Assembly (NCBI GenBank): GCA_964473485.1
Contig: CAYYPH010000012.1
Coordinates: 1-64,000 of the forward strand
Reading direction: 5' to 3'
DNA from: CAIVAT01 sp964473485
GTDB taxonomy: Bacteria; Bacteroidota; Bacteroidia; Bacteroidales; FEN-979
Length of the DNA: 64,000 nucleotides
Shown: in pieces, positions 26,333 through 35,705 of the stretch
How the letters are laid out: each line of letters starts with the position of its first letter
Position numbering within the stretch: position 1 is the first letter of the stretch
Notes under the pieces: model-generated
What the model was told of the DNA's origin: nothing
Database searches by the model: none
What the model saw: the letters and a program-made list of their open reading frames with translations, nothing else
Made by a program: the position numbers and the translations under genes

Positions 26333-27244
26333 ATGGAACCCATGAAAGGCGATACCAGCGATGCCATCCGTACCATTACCGGCCACGCCAGGGAGATAAC
26401 CCGCGGTTCATATAAAAATACCGGGGAGTTGCTCCGGCTGGCTGATGAATCAACCCATTCTCAGGAGATAGCGAACCTGGCTGAAACCATCGGTATGATG
26501 TCGGTAAAGGTTGAAGCAAGGGAGTTTGCCCTTCAGCAAAAGAATGCCGAACTGGAAGAGGCATTAAAATTGCGATCGGTAGCCTCAGGTCTGTTGCTTT
26601 GGTATGCGCTCAGCATCAGCATCTACATATTCATTCTTGCTTTCTTCCATCAGCCTGGCATCCTGGATACTGAGAAACCGGTCCTGATTCGCTGGTTTGG
26701 GAATATTTTCATTCTCAGCCAGGTGGTGATGATGACCATCCTGATCAGGCAAAGCGGTTTCCCGGTCTCTGCCTACGGTGTTACCGCCCGGAACTGGAGG
26801 AAATCGGTCAAAGAAGCCCTTATTGTGTCGGGAGTGGCCATTGCCGGTCTTTTTTTGCTCAAGATCGTGATGATTCACTCCGATACTATGCTGAAGGGCA
26901 AACCCATCATTGCCCTGGAGGAGCTGAGCACCCTGTTTTTTTATACGTTCATTTTAAGCGCCCCATTGCAGGAATTCCTGATAAGGGGCGTTTTACAAAG
27001 TTCGGCCGGGTGGATCCTGATGGGGAGAAGGAAGGTTTTCTGGTCGGTGGTCTCCGTCTCCCTGATCTTTGGCGCGACTCATACCGTCTTTTCCCTCTCT
27101 TTTGCCTTGCTGACTTTTTTGGTCAGCCTGCTATGGGGATGGCTGTTTGCCAGGCATCGTACCCTTATCGGGGTATCGATATGCCATTTATTGATGGGTG
27201 TGGCTTTTATTCTGCTTGGTTTCTGGGAAGTTATTGCATTTTGA
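26333..27244 (+). CDS. CPBP-family intramembrane protease-like protein with HAMP-like N-terminus
   Basis: A 303-residue protein from ATG 26333. Residues 30-90 (LADESTHSQEIANLAETIGM...LQQKNAELEEA) resemble the end of a HAMP domain followed by a coiled coil, with no membrane helix before them. The C-terminal part is a CPBP (Abi/Rce1-like) membrane domain with about eight helices. Motif 1 reads QEFLIRG instead of the usual EExxxR, so the first glutamate is replaced by Gln. Motif 2 is FGATHTVF and the third His lies in SICHLLMG. CPBP enzymes cleave prenylated or membrane peptides or serve as scaffolds. The gene is followed one base later by psd. Confidence 0.78.
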   Translation: MEPMKGDTSDAIRTITGHAREITRGSYKNTGELLRLADESTHSQEIANLAETIGMMSVKVEAREFALQQKNAELEEALKLRSVASGLLLWYALSISIYIFILAFFHQPGILDTEKPVLIRWFGNIFILSQVVMMTILIRQSGFPVSAYGVTARNWRKSVKEALIVSGVAIAGLFLLKIVMIHSDTMLKGKPIIALEELSTLFFYTFILSAPLQEFLIRGVLQSSAGWILMGRRKVFWSVVSVSLIFGATHTVFSLSFALLTFLVSLLWGWLFARHRTLIGVSICHLLMGVAFILLGFWEVIAF

Positions 27245-27245
27245 A

Positions 27246-27983
27246 ATGAAAATCAGAAAAGAGGCTTTACCTCACATCGGTATGGCATGGAGTGTCGCGG
27301 CGATGTTTGGCGCAACAGCCGTCATTGCCGGTGCCAGGTGGAACGTGATGATCATGATGCTGAGCCCTTTGCTGGCAGCATTAACAGGATATCTGCTTTG
27401 GTTTTTCCGGGATCCTGACCGTGATGTCCCGGAGGATGAGTACCGTGTTCTTTCGGCTGCCGACGGAACCGTCACCAGCATTACCAGCCATTCATCCGAA
27501 GAGTTCCGGAAGATTTGTCTCGATTCAGGGATGACTGAAGCAACGATCGACGGGATGAAAGAATTTTCAGATCTTCCTGTTATCAGAATCAGTGTTTTTC
27601 TCAGCCTCATGGATGTGCATGTTAACAGGGCTCCCATCAGTGGAGAATCGGAGTTCCTGGGATATTTTCCCGGTAAACACCTCTTCACGATGAATGAAAA
27701 ATCCTCGGCAGTGAACCAACACAATGCCATCAGGATCTCCAACGGACATACCGGGTGCCTGATATTTCAGATCGTAGGCCCGGTGGCAAGGAGAGTGGTT
27801 TATTGGCCCGATAAGAGCCAACCGGTACCTGTCGGTCAGGGAGAGCGCATCGGGATGATGAAATTCGGGTCAAGGCTTGATCTGTACCTGCCCGAACCGC
27901 ACATTCGGATATTGGTCAACCGGGGGGACTCCGTTACCGGTGGAATAACATCCGTTGCCGAATTAAAACAAAGGTTCACATGA
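27246..27983 (+). CDS. psd: Phosphatidylserine decarboxylase proenzyme
   Basis: A 245-residue enzyme that converts phosphatidylserine to phosphatidylethanolamine. It has an N-terminal pair of hydrophobic segments, the Asp-His motif VFLSLMDVHVNRAPISG, the NEKSSAVNQHNAIRI region, and the self-cleavage site MKFGSRLDL, where Ser becomes the pyruvoyl group. Short PSD of the bacterial type II class. ATG 27246 follows the CPBP stop by one base; its own stop overlaps pssA (ATGA), so the phospholipid genes are translationally coupled. Confidence 0.94.
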   Translation: MKIRKEALPHIGMAWSVAAMFGATAVIAGARWNVMIMMLSPLLAALTGYLLWFFRDPDRDVPEDEYRVLSAADGTVTSITSHSSEEFRKICLDSGMTEATIDGMKEFSDLPVIRISVFLSLMDVHVNRAPISGESEFLGYFPGKHLFTMNEKSSAVNQHNAIRISNGHTGCLIFQIVGPVARRVVYWPDKSQPVPVGQGERIGMMKFGSRLDLYLPEPHIRILVNRGDSVTGGITSVAELKQRFT

Positions 27984-28717
27984 AACTATTTCCAGTTTCC
28001 GGGTGGAGACAATGGCTCCCCTGCAGTATCACCCTGATGGCATTGATATCAGGCTTTCTCAGCATTATTTTCGTCCTCCAGGGAATGGTGGAGAGGGAGG
28101 CCGCATTCCTCTCCCTGGGCTGCATGTTTATCTGGATAGCCTGGATATTTGACTCCCTGGATGGCGGAGTGGCACGGCTGGTCAAAGGAACCAGCGCTTT
28201 CGGGGCTGAACTCGACACCTTTGTTGATTTTCTCTCCTTTTCCGTGGCTCCGGCCCTCCTGGTTTTCGCGGTCACCCTGCCTGAACAACCGCTGGCCATC
28301 CGGGTGTTGTTCCCTACCCTGATGGCTATTTCCGGCGGCATGCGGTTATCGAAATTCCGGGTGATGGATACCGAACGCGGTCTCAAAGGGTACACCGGTT
28401 TGCCGGTCACGCTAATTGCCGGATTCACGGCCATGTGGACGCTCCTGCTTCTTCCGGATAAATCGCTTATCCTGCCCGGGTGGGCTCAGGCAGTGTTATT
28501 AGTGACCGTTGCCGCAGCCATCATTTTGCAGGTATCGGGGATCCATTTCCCTGCTCCTACCAAAAAACCATTGGTCATGCTGGCAGCAGTATCCCTGTTT
28601 CTGGCATTCCTGGTCCTGTGGCTTGCCGGCTCACCCTTTGCCAAATGGTGGGGCATGGGCATCATCCTGATCGGTTACGTGTATAGTCTGATCTACCCTT
28701 TCTTCAGCAAAAAATAA
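27980..28717 (+). CDS. pssA: CDP-diacylglycerol-serine O-phosphatidyltransferase
   Basis: A 245-residue multispanning enzyme that makes phosphatidylserine, the substrate of the adjacent psd. The CDP-alcohol phosphotransferase signature DGxxAR(x8)GxxxDxxxD is intact: DGGVAR, then GAELDTFVD. About seven helices. Overlaps psd by four bases and ends the operon; a hairpin follows at 28730. Confidence 0.95.
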   Translation: MKLFPVSGWRQWLPCSITLMALISGFLSIIFVLQGMVEREAAFLSLGCMFIWIAWIFDSLDGGVARLVKGTSAFGAELDTFVDFLSFSVAPALLVFAVTLPEQPLAIRVLFPTLMAISGGMRLSKFRVMDTERGLKGYTGLPVTLIAGFTAMWTLLLLPDKSLILPGWAQAVLLVTVAAAIILQVSGIHFPAPTKKPLVMLAAVSLFLAFLVLWLAGSPFAKWWGMGIILIGYVYSLIYPFFSKK

Positions 28718-28729
28718 GCGCGGGATCAG

Positions 28730-28752
28730 AACCTGGTTTTAAGAACCGGGTT
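28730..28752 (+). terminator. Hairpin after pssA
   Basis: AACCTGGTT and AACCGGGTT form a 9-bp stem with one mismatch and a 5-base loop, 13 bases after the pssA stop. No T-run follows, so intrinsic termination is only probable. Confidence 0.4.
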
Positions 28753-28919
28753 GGCAAAAATGGTCTGCGGATTTTCCGTTTCTGTCTACCGATCATATTC
28801 TGAACCTGGTCGAATGAATTTGGAAAAGGAGGTAGCATGAGTCTATTTTCGCAGGCATATCCCGGGGTAAGGTTTTCATGGTCCACTGTCAATTAATTCC
28901 TTTCTTAAAAAAGTCAACC

Positions 28920-30269
28920 ATGGTTGTACGTACTCTTCTGCTCGTTTTTCTGTGTTTGTCAATCAACGGCCTTAGCCAGAACAATCAATTCACCGGCAGG
29001 TATTTATACCAGAACGAATCCTCGCGTGTCTTTGCAGTCGGCAGCGGCGACCTCGACAACGATGGCTTAACCGATATTGTATTCACGGAACCAGATAACC
29101 CGGTGTTTCACTGGCTGAAAAATTCAGGTAGCGGGACTTTCATCCTCGGCCAGATCTGGGATTTCCCGGCCATCGGCGTCCAGGTAACCGACCTCGATGC
29201 CGACGGGCACCAGGACATCATCGCGTGCTCCTATGACCGGAACCTCGTGGTATGGTTCCGGAACCTTGGCAACGATGCATTTGCCATGGATACCATCTCC
29301 GCATTGGTGCAGCACCCCCTCGTCGTGTCGGCAGGGGATGTTGACAGCGATGGCGACCCTGATGTTGCGGTGGCCACCCAGGATGCCGGGACCGGTGTGA
29401 TGCTGCTGGTCAACGACGGGAACATGAACTTCACCCCGGTACAGATGGATCCTCAACCCTACAGCAGTACCTGGACGCAGATTACAGACCTCGATATGGA
29501 CGGAATGCAGGATATCCTCGGCACCTGGTTCGATAATGCCGGCGGATTGCTATGGTATCGCCAGGCAGCGCCGCTGGTTTTTGAGCGACATTTCCTCCCC
29601 TGCCCGTCGGCCCACGGGGCAGCCATCGGTGATATTGACGGCGATGGGGATCCGGACCTTGCGGCAGCCACCTGCGGTCACGATCTTGTGTGGTTTGAGA
29701 ATGACGGGCAGGGAAATTTCACCCAATACAGCATCTGCAATTCATACAACTGTGCTGTTTCAGTTGGCATTGCCGATATCGACCTTGATTCGAAACAGGA
29801 TATCGCAGTCACAGCTTATAGTTCAAAACTCATCGAATGGTGGAAAAACGAGGACAATGGCCTGTTCACCAGAAACCTGATTTGCGATACCCTGCTTAGT
29901 CCCAATGATTTGCATATCGCCGATATGAACGGTGATGCCATCCCCGACGTGCTGACCGGTTCCTATAAAAAGAAACTGGCCTTTTTTGAGAACAACGCGG
30001 CCGGTGTGGAGGTGCAGGAAAAGCCTGATCCCGGGCCTTTGCGGGTTTATTCCGGCAGGGATCCAAGGCGGATCGTGATTCTGCCCGACAAAACCCTGAA
30101 GGGGGCCGTAACCGTTGAAATCTATAACGGAAACGGGAGCCTCATTCATCATGGTGATTTTACCAGTCACAGCACCGAAAAAGTATATAAGGTCGATGGC
30201 GCCGGTTTATATATGCTCAGGATCTCAGCTTCAGGAGCGACCTGGAATGCCCGGGCCCTCGTTCCATAA
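28920..30269 (+). CDS. FG-GAP/VCBS-repeat secreted protein with T9SS sorting domain
   Basis: A 449-residue protein. ATG 28920 gives the signal peptide MVVRTLLLVFLCLSINGLSQ; an in-frame ATG at 28878 would leave a poor one. The body is a seven-bladed propeller of FG-GAP/VCBS-type repeats with calcium-binding loops such as DLDNDGLTDI, DLDADGHQDI, DVDSDGDPDV, DIDGDGDPDL and DMNGDAIPDV. The C-terminal 80 residues form a sorting domain (VEIYNGNGSLIHHGDF...GAGLYMLRI). A surface or extracellular adhesin-like protein is likely. Its end overlaps the convergent LytTR gene by 39 bases. Confidence 0.88.
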   Translation: MVVRTLLLVFLCLSINGLSQNNQFTGRYLYQNESSRVFAVGSGDLDNDGLTDIVFTEPDNPVFHWLKNSGSGTFILGQIWDFPAIGVQVTDLDADGHQDIIACSYDRNLVVWFRNLGNDAFAMDTISALVQHPLVVSAGDVDSDGDPDVAVATQDAGTGVMLLVNDGNMNFTPVQMDPQPYSSTWTQITDLDMDGMQDILGTWFDNAGGLLWYRQAAPLVFERHFLPCPSAHGAAIGDIDGDGDPDLAAATCGHDLVWFENDGQGNFTQYSICNSYNCAVSVGIADIDLDSKQDIAVTAYSSKLIEWWKNEDNGLFTRNLICDTLLSPNDLHIADMNGDAIPDVLTGSYKKKLAFFENNAAGVEVQEKPDPGPLRVYSGRDPRRIVILPDKTLKGAVTVEIYNGNGSLIHHGDFTSHSTEKVYKVDGAGLYMLRISASGATWNARALVP

Positions 30270-31007
30270 ATCCTGATCAGGGTTAAACTTTTCAAACCGG
30301 TTCAAGAAATCCTGCCTGTAGTAATCCCCAAGCGGGATTTTTTTCTCGCCGATAACAATCCAGCGTTTTCCGATGCTCCGTATTTTACTCACCGGGATCA
30401 TGAACGAACGATGCACCCTGATGAATTCGTTCGGTGGGAGCATGGTCTCGAGTTTTGCAAAACCGAGCAAGGTCATCACAGGCCCGGTCGCAGTGTGGAT
30501 CTTCAGGTAATCGCCGCAGCCTTCAATGAAAAGAATCTCATCAGTTCTGATCCGGCATAGCTTATAGCCACTTTTAATAAAAATATCATCATTTTCCGCG
30601 GGAGGAGCGACCGGCTGCTCAGTTCCGCGGACGGCATTACGGCGGGCCGCAATGACCCTGCCTGCTTTGTAAACAGCCCTGACAAACCTTTCGAATGAAA
30701 TGGGTTTCAGCAGATAATCGCACACATCCAGTTCAAATCCTTTCAGCGCATACTGCTCCCAGGCGGTGGTGAGTATTGTAACAGGACCTTCCTTCATGGC
30801 TTCCAGCATATGGATGCCGCTGATGTCATCCATCTGGATGTCCAGGAAAAGAAGGTCGGTACGGTTTGCCTGCAGGTATGAAAGCGCCTCCAGCCCTCCC
30901 GAGAATTCAGCTTTCAGAATAAAACCGGGAAGTTTCCCGATATAATCCTTCATTTGCAGAATCGCCAGCGGTTCATCGTCAACAACGATACATTCAATGT
31001 TTTCCAT
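30231..31007 (-). CDS. LytTR-family response regulator
   Basis: A 258-residue regulator. The receiver (1-125) has CIVVDDEPLAI, phosphoacceptor Asp in LLFLDIQMDDISG, and Lys in YLLKPISFERF. A LytTR DNA-binding domain follows (about 140-245: FIKSGYKLCRIRTDEILFIE, GFAKLETMLPPNEFIRVHRS). The start overlaps the upstream kinase gene by 14 bases. It should be phosphorylated by that kinase and bind direct-repeat promoters. Confidence 0.95.
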   Translation of the reverse strand: MENIECIVVDDEPLAILQMKDYIGKLPGFILKAEFSGGLEALSYLQANRTDLLFLDIQMDDISGIHMLEAMKEGPVTILTTAWEQYALKGFELDVCDYLLKPISFERFVRAVYKAGRVIAARRNAVRGTEQPVAPPAENDDIFIKSGYKLCRIRTDEILFIEGCGDYLKIHTATGPVMTLLGFAKLETMLPPNEFIRVHRSFMIPVSKIRSIGKRWIVIGEKKIPLGDYYRQDFLNRFEKFNPDQDLWNEGPGIPGRS

Positions 31008-32052
31008 CCGGTTCGAGTGTTAATTCAATCCTGAATATTTGTTCATCCTCGCTGATTCTGAGCGAATGACGGCCTGGAAGCAAAAGCTGCAGCCTTTTCT
31101 TTACGTTTTCCGTTCCTATGCCGCTTTGTTCAGCATCAACACGTGCATGATCCGGCTTTTTCCAGTTCTGAACACCCAGGATGATCTTTCCTGCTATTAT
31201 GCCGATGTCAATCTTCACGGCCGGGGGCCCGGCATCCTTGCGGCCATGTTTGAAAGCATTTTCAATGAACGGGATCAGGATCATCGAAGGGATCATCACC
31301 TGGTTCACTTCGCCTGTGATGTTCAGTTCAACTCCATCGGCTGATGACATTCTTAATTGCTGGAGGCGGACATAATCCCTGATGAACCCGATCTCCTTGT
31401 CCAGTGAAACAAATTGTTCCGGAGCCTCACTCATCAGATACCGCATGATGCCCGACAATCGCTGCAGCGCTGTGGCCGTTGCTCCGGGATCGATCCTTGA
31501 CAGTGCGCTGATGTTGTTCAGCGTGTTATACAGGAAATGGGGGTTGACCTGTGACCTTAGCAGGCTGAGCCTGTTTTCGGCGTTTTCTTTTTCCAGCAGC
31601 TCTTTTTTTCTGAGCACTTCCGAATATTCCTCAATGGTTCTCATCAGTACCAGGAATAACACCACCGAATAGATATAAAAGAAATGCTGGAATAGGTTAA
31701 AGTGAATAAATGACGGGTATGCCCTGGCGTATGCCGGATACCAGGTCGGCAGCGTGATGAAATGGAGGATGGCCCGCATGCTGAAAATGAACACAATGGC
31801 CGACGCGACAAACAGCAGCAGGAACATGCCGTAACGCCTGGTTTTAAAATAGACGGGTATCAGGTACCCGGCGGTGAAATAAGCGGCAGCCAGCAATACA
31901 GGCAGATTCAGAAGGGTTTCCATAAAGTCTACCCGGAAACTATCCCAGCCATAATCGACAAAGGTGAACCGCGACCTGGAAACTTCGATAAAAAACACGA
32001 CGATCCAGAACGCCAGGTGTCTGGCCAGTGTATTACGGGAGGATTGGTTCAT
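30994..32052 (-). CDS. LytS/YehU-type sensor histidine kinase
   Basis: A 352-residue kinase from ATG 32052; the longer in-frame extension lacks membrane character and is discarded. Four N-terminal membrane helices (about 12-150) are followed by a coiled coil and a His_kinase domain with the signature LRSQVNPHFLYNTLNNISAL, where the His is phosphorylated. The ATPase has the N-box PFIENAFKHG and a short SGIGTENVKKRLQLL. It overlaps the LytTR gene, forming a typical Bacteroidota pair. The ligand is unknown. Confidence 0.93.
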   Translation of the reverse strand: MNQSSRNTLARHLAFWIVVFFIEVSRSRFTFVDYGWDSFRVDFMETLLNLPVLLAAAYFTAGYLIPVYFKTRRYGMFLLLFVASAIVFIFSMRAILHFITLPTWYPAYARAYPSFIHFNLFQHFFYIYSVVLFLVLMRTIEEYSEVLRKKELLEKENAENRLSLLRSQVNPHFLYNTLNNISALSRIDPGATATALQRLSGIMRYLMSEAPEQFVSLDKEIGFIRDYVRLQQLRMSSADGVELNITGEVNQVMIPSMILIPFIENAFKHGRKDAGPPAVKIDIGIIAGKIILGVQNWKKPDHARVDAEQSGIGTENVKKRLQLLLPGRHSLRISEDEQIFRIELTLEPDGKH

Positions 32053-32288
32053 TTCCGGCAAAAATGCCCATATGGCTTCGGCAGCGGTAAATGTAATTAA
32101 AAAATGGGTCGCCGGGCGAAGGTCGGGAGAATGATCGGCAGAAACCCCGTGTTCAGCCACGGAACAGGTGAAAAAATCGGCAAACGCCAACCGGTATGCA
32201 CCATCGACCGTATACGGATCATACAGGCCGTCTTGCATAATTGATTTCCGGAGAAACACCGGTGGATTGAAATTTGCAAAAAAAATCT

Positions 32289-34397
32289 ATGAAAAAACGT
32301 CTTATCTGTTCGATCATCGTCCTATCAGCGATATTGCCTCCGGCAAATTCCACCGCCCAGGGGCGGTCCGACCTGATTCCGGGCCGGAAGGCATTGGTGA
32401 TGGCCTCAGCCAGGCTCGGCGCCAATTATAACTTCAACATGGATGACCTGGAGGAGTTCGGCATCAGCATGGATGTGGCCGGCATCACGTCGCCCGTAAC
32501 CCCCTGCCCGTGGGCGGTCACCCTTGGATTGCAACCCCTGGTCTGCGATACCCTCCTCGACCAGGTGTCGGACATCAGTGCATACGATGCGGTGATCCTC
32601 CTGCCTTCGCGATGGAGGGACGGAAATGCCTACTACGACCTGATCGGCAGCAGCCATGTGATGCAACTGATCCGCGAAGCCGATTCGCTCGGCAAGGTGA
32701 TCTACGCCCCCTGTGCAGGTCCGTTGGTGCTGAAATCGGCCGGCATTGCCCAGGGAGTGAAGATGACCGGGGTGGCGGCAATAAAAAATGAGATGACTGC
32801 AGCCGGGGCTGTATGGATGGGCAGCGACACCCTGCCGGTAATCGATTCAAACATCGTTACCTCAACCCGGGGCATGTTTTATCACATTGAAAACATGGAG
32901 GCAGTCATCACTGCCCTGGAGACCACCGGCGGGAAGAAAGTCCCCGTGAACCATCCGGCCTGGAAGCATGAGGACCTGAAAGAACCCGGTGGAGACATCC
33001 TGTGGTCCAGAACCTACGGATCATCAGGATCAGAGGGAGCAAGGGCGATGGTTCAGACTCCCGATGGAGGATTCCTCATGGCCGGATATACATGGTCGGC
33101 CGGGAATGGTGCGTCAGACATCCTCCTGGTTAAAACCGATGCCGACGGTAATCAACAATGGATGAAAACCATTGGTTCAACCGGATGGGAGTATGCCTAC
33201 GGTCTTTGTAATGCGTCGGGAGGCGGGTATTACATCACCGGGTATACCAGCGGCTACGGAACGTTATCGAAGGATCTGATACTTTATAAAACAGATGCCG
33301 CCGGCAATGAACAATGGCACAGGATATTCGGAGGTGCCGATATCGAGGTGGGAAAATCGGTTACTCAGTCCCCCGACGGATCGGTGCTGGTTTGCGGGTA
33401 TACTCAAAGCGAGGGAGCGGGTGAAGACGACATCGTGCTGATAAAAACCGATGCCGAAGGAAACCAGAAGTGGACGCGGACCTATGGCGGCGCTTCATCA
33501 GACCTGGGAAAGCAGGTGCTGGTCAACAGCAGCGGGGAATACGTGCTGCTTGGTTCAACAGGTTCCTCGGGTGCCGGCAACCGTGATTACTGGCTGATCT
33601 GCACCGATACATCAGGGAATATCACATGGTCCAATACCTACGGAACCAGCGGATATCAGGAATCCTACGCCGTCATAGAGACCGCAAAAGGGGGATACCT
33701 GATCTCTGGCGACAGCGACATTCACGGAGTTGATTTCCTTAACATGTATCTGGTGAAGACCGGCCCTTCAGGAAACCTTTTGTGGGAAAAAAATATCGAA
33801 TCACCCGCGAATTATTACGAATACGGAAAAGGGCTCTGCGAACTGGCCGACGGGACCTTCATGATCTGCGGAAACCTGAAGTACCCTGCCGACAGAACAA
33901 ACGATCTCTTTTTCTGCCAGGTGGATACCTTGGGCAATGTATTGTGGTCGGGAAGCTACGGAGGCAATGCGTCGGACTGGGGAAACGCAGTGTGCCCTGC
34001 GGGAGGGAATGACCTGGTGGTGGCCGGGCACACCTTCTCATACGGAGCAGGTGAAAGCGATGCCTGGCTTGTGAGGATCCGTGTGCCCATGGTTGGCACC
34101 GGCGATCAGCCGCAAGAAAATACCGGGCTCCGGATCAACAAATGCCAGCCAAACCCCTTTTACAGGGAAACGGCCATCGAGTTCAACGTTCCGGCCGGGA
34201 AAACAGCAACGCTTTCGCTTTACAATGAAAAAGGGGCCAGATGCCATACATTCCCTGATTTCGGCGAAGGGCCTCACAAGGTGGTATGGAACGGCGCCTC
34301 CGACACCGACACCATCCTCTCCCCGGGGCTGTATGTGTTCGTTCTTGAATGCGAAAATGAGTTCAGGGTGAGGAAGGTGGTGAGTCTGGGGAGGTAA
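32289..34397 (+). CDS. Secreted DJ-1/PfpI-like domain fused to a propeller and T9SS sorting domain
   Basis: A 702-residue exported protein (MKKRLICSIIVLSAILPPANS...). Residues 30-215 form a DJ-1/PfpI-type class I glutamine-amidotransferase fold. The nucleophile elbow reads KVIYAPCAGPLVLKSAG, with Cys in the correct place; SAYDAVILLP precedes it and GVAAIKNEMTAAGAVWM follows. Next come about seven propeller blades of the type GGFLMAGYTWSAG...DILLVKTDADGNQQW. The end is a FlgD-Ig-like T9SS domain (QPNPFYRETAIEFNVP...SPGLYVFVLE). The stop codon lies inside the first unit of an 8-bp repeat array. Enzymatic activity is inferred only from the Cys. Confidence 0.82.
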   Translation: MKKRLICSIIVLSAILPPANSTAQGRSDLIPGRKALVMASARLGANYNFNMDDLEEFGISMDVAGITSPVTPCPWAVTLGLQPLVCDTLLDQVSDISAYDAVILLPSRWRDGNAYYDLIGSSHVMQLIREADSLGKVIYAPCAGPLVLKSAGIAQGVKMTGVAAIKNEMTAAGAVWMGSDTLPVIDSNIVTSTRGMFYHIENMEAVITALETTGGKKVPVNHPAWKHEDLKEPGGDILWSRTYGSSGSEGARAMVQTPDGGFLMAGYTWSAGNGASDILLVKTDADGNQQWMKTIGSTGWEYAYGLCNASGGGYYITGYTSGYGTLSKDLILYKTDAAGNEQWHRIFGGADIEVGKSVTQSPDGSVLVCGYTQSEGAGEDDIVLIKTDAEGNQKWTRTYGGASSDLGKQVLVNSSGEYVLLGSTGSSGAGNRDYWLICTDTSGNITWSNTYGTSGYQESYAVIETAKGGYLISGDSDIHGVDFLNMYLVKTGPSGNLLWEKNIESPANYYEYGKGLCELADGTFMICGNLKYPADRTNDLFFCQVDTLGNVLWSGSYGGNASDWGNAVCPAGGNDLVVAGHTFSYGAGESDAWLVRIRVPMVGTGDQPQENTGLRINKCQPNPFYRETAIEFNVPAGKTATLSLYNEKGARCHTFPDFGEGPHKVVWNGASDTDTILSPGLYVFVLECENEFRVRKVVSLGR

Positions 34398-34398
34398 C

Positions 34399-34518
34399 GG
34401 GTGAACAGGTGAGCAGGTGAACAGGAAAGCCAGTGAACGGGTGAACGAGTGAGCAGGGAAACGGGTGAACAGGGGAGCAGGGGAGCAGGGAAACAGGTGA
34501 ACGGGTGAACAGGTTAAC
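34399..34518. repeat. 8-bp tandem array, 15 units of RGGTGARC
   Basis: Fifteen imperfect octamers (GGGTGAAC, AGGTGAGC, AGGGAAAC, AGGGGAGC and so on) fill the gap between two convergent genes exactly, starting at the stop codon of one and ending two bases before the stop of the other. The sequence is the reverse complement of the array at 32-215. Confidence 0.9.
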
Positions 34519-34520
34519 TA

Positions 34521-35705
34521 TTAAAACCGGATGCCTGTCGTGAGTACATAATTCTGCCTGTTATGGTCAGCCCAGTAGGATCCCGCCGGGCTGACCACCT
34601 CGTTGAAGGGTTTAACACCGGGATCGCCGGTGGTGAGCCAGTTGTACTGCAACCGGATGTAAGCTTCGCCGAAGGGCCTGAATTCAAGTCCTGCAGAGCA
34701 TCCGAAGATCATGAAACGGTCTGTTTTACCCGTATAATCTTCACCGATGAGTATATTTTCCGGGTCATAGAATATCTCGCCCCGCACGGCCAGTGAAAAC
34801 TTAGGGTGAACCCAATATTTAACGCCAAGGAGTGCCGACAGCATGGAACCGCCTGCGACCGAATCTGCCGCCTTGCTCTCCGACCGCTTGAAGGCGACAT
34901 CGGTTTGAGCAATGAGATTCCAGCAGGAGGAGGGATCCCAGGTGGCAAAAAGGTTATTGAAGAAATAGTAGCGGTTGTACGACGCTCCCTGGGGGGCGGT
35001 GTTGCCCAATGCGTTGTTGTAACTCACGGTCAGGTTCTCAGCCGGATGGCAGGTGATGTCGAATCCGAACATCACATGGGTATTCTGCCCGAATGGAACG
35101 GTGAAAGGGTTCCCCGCCCAGCCAATGAACTCCCATCGCTCGTTAGCGGTTGTGAAGGAAAGTGCGCCTCCCAGGATGGTGCTGGGTTCGTAATAACTGC
35201 CTACCGTGCAGGTGCTCAGGAGGTTATCAGCCGGCCTTGCCGATTCCACACCCGCCGGGCTTTCCAGGTAACCGCAGTCAAACCAGAGTTCCTTCCATAT
35301 CCTGAACCCCAGCGATAATTCATGGATGTAGCTGATCCACCCGGCGGTCGTGTTATTGGACAGTAACTGCGGCTGGTCACCGAAACGGATATCGGCCGTG
35401 GCCCTCCCCCACCGGTTCCGGTATTCAATGCTGAGGTCGAACATGTTCACCCGTACCTGGTTGATAAAGGGCGAATTACTCTGGAACTCGTACATGTGTG
35501 AGGTGGGAATGGTTCCGCCGATGTTCCCGGTGTAGTAAACATCGAGGTAAGCATCAACCGTAAGTCCCGATGGGAGGGTCCGGCGTTTCCACTGTTCTGC
35601 ACGGTGCATCGCTGAATCAGCACCCTGGCCCTCAGCCGTGCGGCAGAACGTCAGAAGCAAGCCCGTCAGGCACAGGACCTGGAGCCACGGGTACGTTCTA
35701 TTCAT
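34521..35705 (-). CDS. Outer membrane beta-barrel porin (BBP2-like)
   Basis: A 394-residue protein from ATG 35705 with signal peptide MNRTYPWLQVLCLTGLLLTF... (cleavage after EGQ). Alternating beta-strand patterns continue through the length (LTVDAYLDVYYTGN, SIEYRNRWGRATADIRFG, GWISYIHELSLGFRI, AYIRLQYNWLTTGD). It ends in a terminal Phe (VLTTGIRF), the classic barrel signature. The pattern fits the putative porin BBP2/DUF1597-type family. Transported solute unknown. Confidence 0.82.
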   Translation of the reverse strand: MNRTYPWLQVLCLTGLLLTFCRTAEGQGADSAMHRAEQWKRRTLPSGLTVDAYLDVYYTGNIGGTIPTSHMYEFQSNSPFINQVRVNMFDLSIEYRNRWGRATADIRFGDQPQLLSNNTTAGWISYIHELSLGFRIWKELWFDCGYLESPAGVESARPADNLLSTCTVGSYYEPSTILGGALSFTTANERWEFIGWAGNPFTVPFGQNTHVMFGFDITCHPAENLTVSYNNALGNTAPQGASYNRYYFFNNLFATWDPSSCWNLIAQTDVAFKRSESKAADSVAGGSMLSALLGVKYWVHPKFSLAVRGEIFYDPENILIGEDYTGKTDRFMIFGCSAGLEFRPFGEAYIRLQYNWLTTGDPGVKPFNEVVSPAGSYWADHNRQNYVLTTGIRF

